NCBI GenBank assembly: GCA_001599755.1
Contig: BCHX01000001.1
Span: forward strand, 2,790,001 to 2,854,000
Direction of reading: 5' to 3'
DNA from: Gliomastix tumulicola
Taxonomy: Eukaryota; Ascomycota; Sordariomycetes; Hypocreales; Bionectriaceae
DNA length: 64,000 nt
Made by a program: the position numbers and the translations under genes. A model generated the notes under the pieces. The model had not been told where the DNA came from. It did no database searches and saw only the letters and a list, made by a program, of their open reading frames with translations. This document shows, in pieces, positions 35,425 to 45,920 of this stretch; the first letter of the stretch is position 1; every line of letters begins with the position of its first letter.

Positions 35425-36462
35425 ATGGCGGCAACTTCAGCCGCTATCTTGCGGCGCTCACTCCTCTATGGTTCGTCTAAATACATACATGCTACCACTG
35501 AGGTAGTCGACTCTCTCCAAGACTCCCATTCTAACAATTGATCAGTCCCGGCATCATCGCAGAAGATGCTGACCAAATCACTCGGGCTCGTCTCAGACAA
35601 CGTGACATACGACCTGGAAGACGCCGTGACACCAAGCATGAAGGCAAACGCGCGAGAGCAGTTGAAATCACATCTTCAGAATCTAAAAGCCAGGCCACCA
35701 GGGCTTCGAGAGTTGGCATTACGTATAAATGCTGTATCAACATCGCTAGCCTTGGACGATCTCACCACTCTTGCCAACTCGCCCAACCTCGATGCCATCG
35801 TTGTGCCCAAGGTCGACTCTGCAGGAGACCTGACATTCGTGACAGACGTCCTGCGTCACGTTGCTCCTGATCGCCATGCACAAGCATCTGAAAACCCAAT
35901 CAAAATCATCGCCTTGATAGAATCTGCCAAGGCCGTCATGGACCTATCCTCCATTTGCAAGGCCTCACCATATCTCAGTGGCTTAATATTCGCCGCCGAG
36001 GACTTTGCCCTTGACCTATCAATTACCCGCACCCCTTCCCTGAACGAGTTCCTTTACGCGAGGTCGGCAATCGTCACAGCTGCGAGAGCTGCTGGTCTGC
36101 CCAGCGCGATCGACCTTGTATGCACATCCTATCGTGGCGATGAAGGGATCAAAACCCTCGAAGAGGAGTGCAGAGGCGGCAAGAGAATGGGTTTCAACGG
36201 GAAACAGTGCATCCACCCGAACCAAGTCGATTCTGTCAATCGTCTCTTTGGGCCGGGCGAGGGCGAGGTTGCATGGGCCGTCAGGATTGCGATTGCTGAT
36301 GAGAAGGCTGCAGCTTCGGGCCGTGGAGCTTGGACCTTGGATGGAAAAATGATCGACGCACCAGTTGTTGGCAAGGCCCATGCTATTGTGAGCAAGGCAG
36401 AGCAATGTGGTTTTGATGTTCAAGCACTTAGATCCAAGTGGGCAGAGCAGGAGCCAGAGTAA
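35425..36462 (+). CDS. HpcH/HpaI aldolase / CitE-like (CLYBL-type) lyase
   Basis: Probable acyl-CoA lyase of the citrate lyase beta-subunit-like family; human CLYBL is a mitochondrial citramalyl-CoA lyase. Two exons are inferred, 35425-35470 and 35546-36462 (320 residues). Splicing recreates the family start RRSLLYVPASSQKM. Then come VTYDLEDAV (acidic residue near the active site), IVVPKVDSAGDL, IIALIESAKAV with the metal-binding Glu, FAAEDFALDL with the metal-binding Asp/Glu, and KRMGFNGKQCIHPNQVDSVN, the conserved C-terminal segment. The short N-terminus before RRSLLY could act as a mitochondrial presequence but is only about ten residues. The exact substrate cannot be told from sequence. 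The next gene is convergent, with its intact reading frame ending only 45 bp away. Confidence 0.93.
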
Positions 36463-36507
36463 ACCCAGAAGTACAGATATCCTGTGGCTAAAGCCACGAT
36501 TCCGCAT

Positions 36508-38607
36508 TCAAAAACGTTGAGGTCGCCAGAAATTTGCCAACTCCTCGTCATCCTCCGCGCTGTCGAGAGTGAAATTTGGGTCGTATCTTGAAACCCGATT
36601 GCGCACGGGCTGGTCCGGTGCAGCGACGTCGCGGAATCCAGCCAAGTCCTCCTCCCTTGGAAGCTCGTCGACATTACTAGTATGCGACATATGCGGTGTG
36701 GAGTACCCGGCATCACCACGATCGCCATGTCCTCTGAGTCCCTGACGAAGAAGCGGCTCTCCTAGGATTTCCTCATCGATCCTCTTCACGAGATCATCTA
36801 AAGACTCGCCGAGTGGCCTCCCGTAACCGTTGTCTTCAGAGAGCTCCGTTTCGAACTGCCTCTGACTGTTAAGTACACAGCTATCGCCAGTATAGTGTCG
36901 TGCCGGGAATTTGGGAAGTGCTGTGGAATTTCGCCACGCGTGAGGGTCCGGGTTTGTCTGATGGCGTAAGCCTTGCACCGAATGCCTTCTTTGGCTTTTG
37001 CCCTCTCCGGCGATGCTATTCGTTGGTCCGTGTTTGTCTGATGGCGTAAGCCTTGCACCGAATGCCTTCTTTGGCTTTTGCCCTCTCCGGCGATGCTATT
37101 CGTTGGCTGCACTTCTGAATGCCCCTTTCTATCCATGAACCCAACATCACGCTCACACTCTGGAGCTGTTCTCCAGTCTGAGGATGACTCGAGAGGAGTG
37201 CAGACTGGATCCTCGAGGTTTTCCGGACGCCGTTGGAGAACTGACAGATCACCATCACCAGGTTCATCGCGCCTATATCCACCCGTCTCATTGTGAGCCG
37301 GCTGATGTCTGTCCACACTCTCTTCGGCTACGTCTTGCCGGGGCCTTTCTTTTTCCGTCTGCCGTCGTGCCATTGCCACTTCAAACGGTTTGTCAATAAA
37401 GTCGAACATTCCTGATTTAACGAGCTTCTGGAGATAATCCTGATGATCGGGAACCTGCATTGCGGGCATATCTCTCTGCTCTTGCACTTGATGGTGCTCG
37501 CGACGGAATGCTGCATCGGGGATTATATCAGCTTTGGCAGTGTCACGTCTGGAATGACCAGTAGCGGATGTCAGGCTCTGAGCCGCTGGTCTTGCCGTAG
37601 GATGGTTGCGGTCAGTGGCGCAAGCGCTGGACGAACGTTGCCCACGGCTTTGTGGCAAGCCCAAGGATTCTTGGGGGGGCTTGCGGAGCTGTTTCGCTCC
37701 AGAGAACGCACGGTCGAATACCTCGGCTTCTTCTTTCGATCGCTGCATTCTGCGGCGCTCGTCTTTCTCTCGGACCTTGTTGCGGTGCTCTATTTCGGTT
37801 GATTCAACTTCGTTTCTCAGAGGGATACGGTTGAAGTCCAGGTCGGCGACTAGTCCTCAATGTTAGGCATATGAGATGGATTGTGAACAAGAGATCAGTT
37901 GTGATTACCATATTCTCTCCTCGAGACGATCCTGTTGTCAAACATGCCCTTTGTGAGCTGGGGCATCTATTGCCAGTCAGCAAAAATTCCATTGAATATG
38001 TCCTTGGCGAACTGAGACACTGCAGCGGAACACTGACAGTTACGGTATCAGCATAGATGTATGGCGACTTGAAATTCTTTACCACAGTCTCTCCTGGCCG
38101 TGCTTTGCGTTTAGCACTCTGTGAGACTTCATCTGGATGCTCATTCTTTTGTTGCTTTGCCTCCCTGTTGTGTGAATGCTTCCGCCGTCTGTGGCCGTCC
38201 TTGTCGTATCGATCATCATGTGTTTTTCTTCGTGGCCGTTTGGAGAAAGGGCGGTCCATCCGAGCTGGGGATTCTAAATTCCTCCTATTGTTTAGGCTGG
38301 CCTCGTGTGTGGTGTCGAAAATCTTGTCAACGAAGTTCTCTGGACGAAGACCATTGCTCGTGTCCGATACGGAGGGGAGATCTGGGATGGGCCTGTCCCA
38401 GACCTCGAAGCCTTGTTTCCTCGGTGAATCCATTCTGCCCCCGTCGATGGTCTGAAGCGAGTCTGGTAGATTCCGCGGACTCCAGGGGCGAAGTTTGTCT
38501 TCATCGCGAGCTGGGGGTGTGTCATTCTTTGGGGGATCTGGTCGCGGCCGGCGAGCTTGGTCGGCAACCCAGGACTGAATATAACCCTGATTTTCTCTGT
38601 CGTCCAT
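36508..38607 (-). CDS. Charged protein of unknown function, probably frameshifted by an 80-bp tandem duplication
   Basis: I do not recognise the family. Inferred minus-strand exons are 38607-38038, 37966-37909 and 37855 onward. Splicing joins IYADTVT to MPQLTKGMFDNRIVSRREYG and then to LVADLDFNRIPLRNEVE, a strongly protein-like run followed by a basic coiled segment and a disordered Arg/Ser/Glu-rich part. Two head-to-tail copies of an 80-bp unit (36945-37106) lie in the last exon. Since 80 is not a multiple of three, the frame after them ends at 36798 with poor composition (GGHSASL). The other frame, open from inside the repeat to 36508, reads like real protein (LDDLVKRIDEEILGEPLL) and ends in FWRPQRF. 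The simplest reading is a recent duplication that broke the gene, an assembly artefact, or an intron removing the extra unit. The start at 38607 is a choice; an upstream spliced exon is possible. Confidence 0.65.
36945..37106. repeat. 80-bp tandem duplication inside a coding exon
   Basis: The sequence at 36945-37026 recurs at 37025-37106 with one mismatch (G at 36951, T at 37031), a period of 80 bp. It shifts the reading frame of the surrounding minus-strand gene. Confidence 0.95.
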
Positions 38608-39387
38608 AGACCACTTGTATTCTGTGTGAGAATGTGATGTCTGTTCAATTCTGCGCCTTGACCTGCAATTCACGGTATGATGTGAGAATGCAATGGTCGT
38701 AGAACATTGTCGATGGCTGCGATGGGGCGAGGACAGGACGAGAAGAAGAAGAAGAAGCGTGAGTGCGGGAGGAACAGGCAGATGGAATTGTATCCATGGC
38801 CGTTCCCACGGCCGCTCCTTCATTGCAGTTGGCCGGTCTTGAGCTTTTGGAGCAATTGAAAAGGAAAGCAGGGATGGCAGGAGATGATGTTTGGCAGCAG
38901 CAACTCGGTGCACTCTGGAGGCGTAAAGTCACTTGGAGAAAAGAAGTGACGGAAGGAGTTGTTGCTTTGGAAATCTTGGCAGGTGCGACCAAGCCTCACC
39001 TGGAAACAGCGTTCCTTGTATTTCGTGTAACGCTACTAGTAAGTACCTACTTACCTAAGTAAGGTACCTAAGTACCTACTACTCAGGTACGGTAGGTAGT
39101 ACCAGGACATAAAGGACCATCTCCAGTACCTCCTACCTAAGGAGGTCAGTGGGAAGTAAGTCAAGGTAAAAGTAGAGGGCCAGGACTTGGAGTCCATTTC
39201 CATGCCGTTCTATCGATGGCTTACAGCAATAACATGAGTTGTCGCGGAAGAGCACAACGGAGTAGTGGCAAATACGGCAGGAATATACAATCGATGCCCA
39301 ACCTCTTGCCTCGTGGCATGGGGGCCAAACGGCAGCAGAAACACGGCTGTTCCTGCTGCATCACTTACTCGTTTGCAATGGCTGACT

Positions 39388-39529
39388 GATCCGGCCACGT
39401 CGCTGATTATATTAAATGTCACACAACGTCATTTAGTCATCGTGACTGATCTCACCACGTCGCTCATTTTATTAAACCGATCCCACCAAGTCACTCACTC
39501 ATCCAATTGAATGATCTCGCCACGTCACT
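39388..39529. repeat. Four copies of a 17-bp motif, GATCYSRCCACGTCRCT
   Basis: Copies at 39388-39404, 39448-39464, 39479-39495 and 39513-39529. All share GATC and a core CCACGTC (CCAAGTC in copy 3) and differ at only a few positions. The flanks of copies 1 and 2 (CACGTCGCT followed by ATTTTATTAAA-like sequence) are also similar, so a longer 60-bp unit seems to have been duplicated. The ACGTC core is the type bound by bZIP/CREB-like factors. They lie 330-475 bp upstream of the HET gene. Confidence 0.75.
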
Positions 39530-39666
39530 TCCTGAGTTGGCTGAAGGGTAGCAACCGCTGAGGCACTTGGGGATCCTCTAATATACCAGTCCTAGAGGTA
39601 CTAGGTAAGTACGTAGTTAATGTACATGTATGAAGTCGAGACTTGTGTGTAGACAGCCCAAGTTCG

Positions 39667-39676
39667 ATATATAAAT
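39667..39676 (+). promoter_or_regulatory. Candidate TATA box of the HET-domain gene
   Basis: TATATAAATA about 190 bp upstream of the ATG. Assigned by sequence and distance only. Confidence 0.4.
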
Positions 39677-39862
39677 ACTTGCGTGCAGGCTGTATACCAA
39701 GGTTCTCACTTTCTATTCCTCTCTTTCTATGAAGCAAGCCCATGCATTCATCCCGTCAAATTCTTATGAAGCCAGTTGGGTCTCGGTTCATCCCAGCCCA
39801 TTCGTCAGCATTGAGCTTCGCAAACTAGGGCCATCATTCTTCTTTTCTGATTCGTCTATAAG

Positions 39863-41464
39863 ATGATCAGATTACTTGATTCAGAAACCTGCCGGCTTGA
39901 TGACGATGCCTCAGATGAAGCCCCTTACGCGATCTTGTCACATCGCTGGGGCCACAGCGCGGACGAGGTCAACTACCAAGACATGAGGTCGGACAAGGAG
40001 GATTTCGAAGCCAAGGCGGGGTATAGCAAACTGGTCAAGTTTTGTGAAAAGGCCCAACAATTTGGTCTCGCATATGCCTGGGCAGATACCTGCTGTATCG
40101 ACAAGATGGACTACACCGAACACTCTACAGCGTTGACCAAGATGTTCACCTGGTATCGCGATGCGCAACTCTGCTGTGTCTACCTGAACGATGTTCATCA
40201 GCAAGACAACCTGCAAGAGTTTCGTAACAGTTCGTGGTTCAAGCGTGGATGGACGTTGCAAGAGCTAGTTGCGCCGCTCCAGGTCGTGTTCTTCGACAAA
40301 AACTGGAACGAGATTGGCACCAAGGCCAGCCTTGCAGTCGAGATCAGCAGGATTACTGGCATATCTCAGACCGTACTTGTCATGAACCACCCCACTGAAG
40401 TGAGCGTCGCGCAGCGCATGTCCTGGGCTGCAAATCGAGAGACACAGTACCCGGAAGATCGGGCATACAGCCTCATGGGGCTGTTCGGGGTCAGCATGCC
40501 GGTGTTGTACGGGGAGGGGGAGAGAGCATTCGAACGGCTACAGATGGAAATTATGAGAACTTCAGACGACCAATCTCTTTTCGCCTGGTCCAGAGACTGG
40601 GATGAAGGGCCGAGCGGACTCCTGGCGACAAGTCCTAGCGATTTCGATGGCTGCCACCACGTATATCAATTGCGCCAACCTGACGGCCCGATCCTCCCCT
40701 ACGGCATAACCAACAAAGGTCTTCGCATTAGCTTGCCCCTTGTTCCCCTTCCTGACGAAGACACATTCAGTGCTAGTCTTCGCTGTGCGCGATACCCATC
40801 CGAGAGCCCCCTTCAAATCAAGCTACAACGAAATCCGGACAAGACGTACAGCCGGGTCGAACTTGATCTGTTCGATGAATGGCAAGAGGGTGGTGACGAC
40901 GTACCAAGCACTGAAATATATGTCAAAGAGGCAGTTGCGTCACAGTTTGAGGTCACGGACTGGATGAGAGAAGAAAAATCCTACACATTTGTCATTCGTC
41001 AGGACACCAGTGGCGCAAGGCGGGATCTCAGCGAAAGCAACGGATGCATCCGTTGGGACGTGTCCGAGTCGTCGCTGCACTTTACTGGAAGCGGCCACGC
41101 GGGGGTCTTTATATTCGAGAATGAGACAGGGACCTCCCTGGCAGTCTGCGTTGGCGTGCACAACTATAACACGTGGTGCGCAATGAAGGTAGACACGACA
41201 GGGCAGCGCGTTGATCCAGCCAGATTTTGGGTTAATGGACCTGATAAGGGAGAACGATGGAATAGTTTAGACCGTCAAACCCTGCTCCTTGGACATGGAG
41301 AGGATAGTGACAAAGTCTCAGTGGCCCTGACCAAAGGGGCACGGTGTATGCATCAAGCAGGGCAGAGGGTATGGAGGAAGGTATGGTATGTCGACATCAC
41401 CTTCACAACGCATGATGCGTATTCTCTCACAGAATGCACCACGGGGTGTTGTCCGCCAAGCTAG
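39863..41464 (+). CDS. HET-domain (heterokaryon incompatibility) protein
   Basis: Single-exon gene of 533 residues. The N-terminal 230 residues form a HET domain (PF06985 type), found in fungal proteins that trigger vegetative-incompatibility cell death and in many paralogues of unknown role. Signature blocks are PYAILSHRWG at about residues 21-30, KLVKFCEKAQQFGLAYAWADTCCIDK (56-81, quoted as two blocks: KLVKFCEKAQQFG and LAYAWADTCCIDK), MFTWYRDAQLCCVYLNDV, and SSWFKRGWTLQELVAP. After it, EDRAYSLMGLFGVSMPVLYG and AFERLQMEIMR form the segment that commonly follows the domain (DUF8212-like). The C-terminal half is beta-rich with no repeats, so there are no WD40, ankyrin or NACHT units as in HET-E or HET-R proteins. 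No membrane segment is seen. Confidence 0.93.
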   Translation: MIRLLDSETCRLDDDASDEAPYAILSHRWGHSADEVNYQDMRSDKEDFEAKAGYSKLVKFCEKAQQFGLAYAWADTCCIDKMDYTEHSTALTKMFTWYRDAQLCCVYLNDVHQQDNLQEFRNSSWFKRGWTLQELVAPLQVVFFDKNWNEIGTKASLAVEISRITGISQTVLVMNHPTEVSVAQRMSWAANRETQYPEDRAYSLMGLFGVSMPVLYGEGERAFERLQMEIMRTSDDQSLFAWSRDWDEGPSGLLATSPSDFDGCHHVYQLRQPDGPILPYGITNKGLRISLPLVPLPDEDTFSASLRCARYPSESPLQIKLQRNPDKTYSRVELDLFDEWQEGGDDVPSTEIYVKEAVASQFEVTDWMREEKSYTFVIRQDTSGARRDLSESNGCIRWDVSESSLHFTGSGHAGVFIFENETGTSLAVCVGVHNYNTWCAMKVDTTGQRVDPARFWVNGPDKGERWNSLDRQTLLLGHGEDSDKVSVALTKGARCMHQAGQRVWRKVWYVDITFTTHDAYSLTECTTGCCPPS

Positions 41465-42073
41465 TTGAATAATATAAGCAGGGTAGTAATGAGTTGGGGG
41501 TTCTTGTTCGGTTGACTCGACCGGGTCATGTTATGTATGTGCTCTGTTAATAGAATGGATTATTCTATAAGGAGAATCGAAGGGTGCTTTATGCGGGTTC
41601 CCGGGAGGCGTCCGGCCAATCTCCAGAGCCTTCAAACGGCTGCACTGGAATTCCATCGAGTGAAATACTAGGTCAAAGAGTACCCTACATCGAGTCAGGC
41701 GTACCCGCCGCTCACTCGAGTCCAGACTGTCTACTAGTATTCATCTGCCGTCTTTTCTTTGCACGGATTCTAACGAACATGCGTCTGACTTACATATAAT
41801 CCACACACACCCCGCGCCTGGGCATGCATACCTTCCAGCAGGTACTGAGGTATGCACCCATACACGCCCATACCTCCAGGTAAGTACTATAGGTATGGTG
41901 GTGGTAGTACGTAGAGGTAAGTGCTTACAGGTATAAATTGAACGGCTGCCTTCCCGTCAGCGCACAGCATCTGCAATCCAGATTTCAGCGGCCATTGCCT
42001 TCAGCACATTCAGCCACTCCCAAATTGACATCGCCTTCAGGCTGTCGCATTCCTCTGCCTCTGCGACCTCATC
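41465..42073. other. Intergenic region upstream of the serine hydrolase
   Basis: About 600 bp with another dense GGTA/TACC tract (41838-41930) and a TATAAAT string at 41932-41938, some 136 bp before the next ATG. No gene is seen. Confidence 0.45.
41932..41938 (+). promoter_or_regulatory. Candidate TATA box of the serine hydrolase gene
   Basis: TATAAAT about 136 bp upstream of the ATG at 42074. Position-based inference. Confidence 0.4.
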
Positions 42074-43255
42074 ATGGCCACCGACATCACCAATTGGCGT
42101 GACCCAGGGCACAACGTCTGGGGCTTCCAAAACGCCGACAAGATTGTCCCAACTGAAACAATCAGCAAGGCCTCGTCCTCGAGTCCCTCCGTAGCCCCTC
42201 TGAAGTCTGAACTGCGCGCGTTCGATGCCTTCAAGGTGCAGCTCTCGGACCAGGAGTCTCTAGACCTGCCCTCGTTCCTCGCGCGCGTCGAGACGGACGG
42301 GCTTGTCGTGATCCAAGATGGCGTCATTGTGTTCGAGCACTACGATCGGACCAACACTGAGGCGTCGATCCACGCGACATTTTCCATCTCCAAGTCGGTC
42401 ACCGGGCTTGTATGCGGCATCCTCGCGCACCAGGGCGTCCTGAACATCGATGCTGTGGTCTCCGACTACGTGCCCGAAGTGAAGGGCTCTGCCTATCAAG
42501 ACAAGACGGTCCGGCAGCTGCTGGACATGCGAGCTGGGATCGAGCACGACGACGGCTCGCCAGACTACCGCGAGGCTACGGGGTTGTACCCCCCCAAGAG
42601 AAGCGCCGACCAGCCGCCCATTGATCTGCACACCTACATACCCTCGATCCAGTCACCCGCCGCCGTCCCTGCCATCGCCGGCGAACCCAACAGCAAGGAT
42701 GCCGGTCCGCCGTTCGCGTACATCTCCCCCAACGCCGACCTCCTGGGCTGGGTCGTGGAGCGAGCCGCGGGGAAGACGTTCGCACAGGTGCTCGGCGAGT
42801 CCATCTGGCAGCCGATGGGAGCAGAGAGCGACGCTTACATCACCGTCGACCGGAGCGGCAACGCCAGAGCCGCGGCCGGGCTGTGCGCCACCGTCCGCGA
42901 CTTGGCTCGTCTCGGCCAGGTCATCCTCGAAGGTGGTCGGGGGATTGTGCCGTCGGCTTGGATCGAGGATATGCTCAGTGGCGGATCCGAGGCAGCCTTC
43001 GCCGCCGGCTCGGAGAAGAGAGATTACGACCGCATCTTTGAGGATGTCGCCTACCGGTCCTTCTGGGTTGCGAGTCCTTCCAGTCGGGTTCTGATGGCGT
43101 CGGGGACGAACGGGCAGCTCCTGGTCATCGACTGCAAGAATGGGACGGTGATGGCCAAGACGAGCTCGCAGCCTCAGAGGACGGACTGGGAGAAGATCGC
43201 ACTGACCATGCGAGCTTTTGCGGAATTCACCAGACTGTCCAAGTTGGAAGGTTAA
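42074..43255 (+). CDS. Beta-lactamase-fold serine hydrolase (NylB/EstB-like)
   Basis: Single exon, 393 residues. Member of the class-C beta-lactamase/penicillin-binding-protein-like family that includes 6-aminohexanoate-dimer hydrolase (NylB) and family VIII esterases. The catalytic SXXK motif is SISK in HATFSISKSVTGLVCG. GLVVIQDGVIVFEHYDR precedes it and VRQLLDMRAGIEHDD follows. The second motif is FAYISPNADLLGWVVERAAG, where the Tyr and Asn fit the YXN-type element. A C-terminal VLMASGTNGQLLVID segment corresponds to the conserved sheet that carries the third motif, here with TNG in place of KTG. No signal peptide is visible, so a cytosolic enzyme is likely. The substrate is unknown; esters, amides or lactones are all possible. 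Confidence 0.92.
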   Translation: MATDITNWRDPGHNVWGFQNADKIVPTETISKASSSSPSVAPLKSELRAFDAFKVQLSDQESLDLPSFLARVETDGLVVIQDGVIVFEHYDRTNTEASIHATFSISKSVTGLVCGILAHQGVLNIDAVVSDYVPEVKGSAYQDKTVRQLLDMRAGIEHDDGSPDYREATGLYPPKRSADQPPIDLHTYIPSIQSPAAVPAIAGEPNSKDAGPPFAYISPNADLLGWVVERAAGKTFAQVLGESIWQPMGAESDAYITVDRSGNARAAAGLCATVRDLARLGQVILEGGRGIVPSAWIEDMLSGGSEAAFAAGSEKRDYDRIFEDVAYRSFWVASPSSRVLMASGTNGQLLVIDCKNGTVMAKTSSQPQRTDWEKIALTMRAFAEFTRLSKLEG

Positions 43256-44824
43256 GTTTCTGCGGCAGGAGAATGGAACAGACTGGATGAGCTAAGCAGG
43301 CCTGGTAGTCAGCTGAACCCTCTGCCTCATCATCACGATCACAAACGAAAGAAACCTAGATTGAGACCATAATCGAATAGTCAGATTGCTACTTGCGTGT
43401 CTGTTTCTTACAATAGTAATAGTACTAGCTAAATTACACATGCTGCGCTCTCGTTTTCGCATCTAAGCTAAAGGCACGATGCTCTAGCGACCTTCGCGGA
43501 TAGACTTGGATAAATCAAATCGCGGACGGCATTGCACAGCCTTGGCTGTGGCTCTCTTCTTGCTCCCTTCGAGGCATCTATCTTCCTCAATCAAGATTTC
43601 GTATCTACCTGCTGCCTAGACGGAGGGAAGGAGAAGGAAGAAGGCCGGAAGGGCAGGAGGGTGTTTCGTTGTGAGAACGTAGGGGAAATCAGAGTCATGA
43701 CTCAGGACCCATTGTAGCTTTCCGCCCAACTCGCGATATTCTCAGTCCTTTGGTGATGTCGAATACGCCCAGGCGCCAATATGCAGCACAATGTCTGGGA
43801 CCTTTCCCTCGGCCGCTGCACCAGATTGATCCATACACCCAGCCGCCGGGGTATGCAATCTTATCTCCTCCCCGGCCTCGCTTCCTGGAGTGCCGTGGCT
43901 GATGTTTATATACGGCTTTGGGAGCTGGTTGACCTGAACGAGCCATGCGGTCAGGTTCGGCGGAACACGACAGGCGGCATGCTGCTCGTCGAGACGGCAG
44001 AGCTCGGCCTTGAAGTGACGCGCGTTGGCGTGCTTGGCTGGGTCGACTTGTGTGTCTTCCTGGGACGTGGTCCCTGTAGATCGAGACATGATTTCTGCGA
44101 GCAGAAGTGTAGCTTGCTTGCTCAATGTATGCCCAAGCTGCTGGGCTCAAGGATGGGAAGTATGTATGATCAATATGCCGTGGACAGTTGGTATCGAAGC
44201 TTGAAGAATCAAGTGAAAGCAATGTCTTGCGGCTCGACAAACAAGCCAGACAAGTCGAGGTCCCAGCCTGAGTATTTATATATTTTGCCGCGCAAGGGAG
44301 GACAGCAGCCTCACCGAAGCCGCCCTAGGCCATCGAGCTCTTGAACGCCCGTGGTGAGGCAGCAAGGGGCTGTATAAGTGAGCCAGTGACGCCCAGTCAG
44401 CCCAGTGCGGCTTTCAGCTGACTGTCTCGTAGGTAGTTCCCGCATAGTTCTCGCATCCACTAACCCCTGCTTCTCCCTCGAGTCGGCTTGTTCTCGCACT
44501 AGTTCTCGCATTCGTTTTTCGCTTGAATGGCAACAGGTGCAGCTCGTGGTCTGGTTGTGCCTCACTCGCCTGAACGTATACACATGCCAGAGCCTCGAAT
44601 CAAGAAAGAGGGAGATGTTTGATAGGAACTCGTTGATTTGGGGTCAGATGATGGTGCCTAATCCGGCGCAGCACTGAAAACGCCCCATTCGTTGCCTACT
44701 CGGTTTCTGATACCAGATGCGCCAAAATGAAGCCATCTCGGGCACCTTGGAGAGAGAGCACACGAGCTTGTCACTGTGGCCTTCACAAGCTTCTTGCCTG
44801 TATTTTTGTGTATTCCCCGTACTT
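43256..44824. other. Intergenic region with one doubtful minus-strand frame
   Basis: About 1.6 kb. On the minus strand, 43742-44125 is open for 127 residues (starts MSKQATLLLAEIMSR, ends STSPKD) and its composition is more protein-like than its neighbours. Its LPKPYIN and PDIVLHIG strings weakly recall pyroglutamyl-peptidase-like proteins, but the match is too short to trust. It may be a small gene, a relic or chance. Confidence 0.35.
43742..44125 (-). CDS. Doubtful small protein (127 residues)
   Basis: Open frame with balanced amino-acid composition and no low complexity. No domain is recognised with confidence. PDIVLHIG near the end faintly resembles the IVLHIG-type core of peptidase C15 proteins, which could mean a decayed gene fragment. 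No introns are evident. An overlapping longer minus frame (43695-44240) in another phase is Arg/Ser rich and less convincing. Confidence 0.2.
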   Translation of the reverse strand: MSKQATLLLAEIMSRSTGTTSQEDTQVDPAKHANARHFKAELCRLDEQHAACRVPPNLTAWLVQVNQLPKPYINISHGTPGSEAGEEIRLHTPAAGCMDQSGAAAEGKVPDIVLHIGAWAYSTSPKD

Positions 44825-45920
44825 CTAGTGCACTGGCCTGTCGTGCGCCGTGCCGGCTTGGTGCCGCTCTAGTAAATCAAGGCGCGCGAAGCCAGTCTTA
44901 TTAGGACAGCCGGGGAGAGTGCACTTGTACTGTTTCAGATGCTTCTCTAGATGCGCCCTTTCGAAGAATGCGGCTTAGTATCAAGTTTCGAGATTTGAAA
45001 AGAGACCAATTGGCAGACGGGATAGCAAAGAACGTACTTGAAGGACGAATTTCTCGTAAAGGTGATCAGGGTCCCGTCAGGAGCAACACCACCCTTGGCA
45101 CAGTCCTGGCCATATGGGCAATAGTACGTGCCTCTTCCTCGGTATTTCATCTGCTCCAGAAGGTCGGCAGCGACATCGTCTATTGAGTTGCCAGACAGCG
45201 GGGGTTCATAGCCTATTCCTTGGCCGTCGCCCCCCTCCGCATCCGCGGCCACTGACAAGACGGACTGCTGGGAGGTTGGCACGTTCATGGCTACCGATGA
45301 CCACGGGTCGAAGCTGGGAATGGTAGAGCTGCTTCCCGCAAGCGTACTAACCGTGTCCGGCCTTGACGTGTCGCTATACGCCGAGGACGGGTTGCACTGG
45401 CGCCACGCTTGGATGATGTCTCTGCTCGATATTTCGAGCATCTCGGCTATTGTCCTATAGGCGCAGAAAAGCAAACGGGCGGCAAACTCAAGTTAGCGGA
45501 AAGGATTCTTGTCAAGATTCCCGCCAACGGGGGCGGGCTGCTGGAGAGTGCAGAGTACTTGAGGGTGGTATGCTTGGCCGTCATGACGTCGATGCGCCCA
45601 AGCTCAGAGAGGCCTGTCTGCCTGTCCATCTGGTTCACGTTGAGCCGGGCGTAGGTATCGATGTGGTTGCCGTGGGTGATGCGCTGGGCAAGCTGTGCGA
45701 TGACGCTGGTGGCGCGGCAGAGGTACTCGCCCATCTGCGTGAGAAGGCAGTCCGATGGCTGTGTCTCAGGGAGGAGCATGTTGATCTCGGTCATTTCCTT
45801 GCGTATGATCATGCTAAGCCACGCATCGCTGCTGGTGTTGCCACCGTTGTTGCTGTTGCTTCCTCCTCCCAGCGTAGTGCCTAGAGGCGACCCCGGAACC
45901 TGATTTGGTAAGTAGTCCAT
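44825..45920 (-). CDS. C2H2-type zinc-finger protein
   Basis: Putative DNA-binding regulator of about 303 residues. Inferred minus-strand exons are 45920-45559, 45454-45038 and 44957-44825, in phase. Splicing gives HTTLKTIAEMLEISSRDIIQ, which looks like a helix-turn-helix-like segment. The C-terminal part contains CPYGQDC followed, after the last splice, by FKAHLEKHLKQYKC, then CTLPGCPNKTGFARLDLLERH. This makes one degenerate C2H2 finger with an HXXXH pair and one more regular finger (CX4C...H). The N-terminal 100 residues are partly Gly/Asn rich and otherwise contain a helical region without an assigned domain. The C-terminus stops soon after the second finger. The gene is divergent from the transcription-factor gene to its right, with about 600 bp between the starts. 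Confidence 0.72.

Larger units (their letters stand above)
38608..39862. other. Intergenic region with TACCTA-rich tract and four-copy motif
   Basis: Upstream regions of two divergent genes. Positions 39033-39140 are packed with TACCTA/TAAGTA/GGTAC strings. Four copies of a 17-bp motif lie at 39388-39529. A TATATAAATA string at 39667-39676, about 190 bp before the HET-gene ATG, is a plausible TATA box. No gene is supported. Confidence 0.5.

Noticed and set aside
43781..44344. 187-residue plus-strand frame
   Set aside because: No domain, mixed composition, and overlaps a more protein-like minus frame that is itself doubtful.
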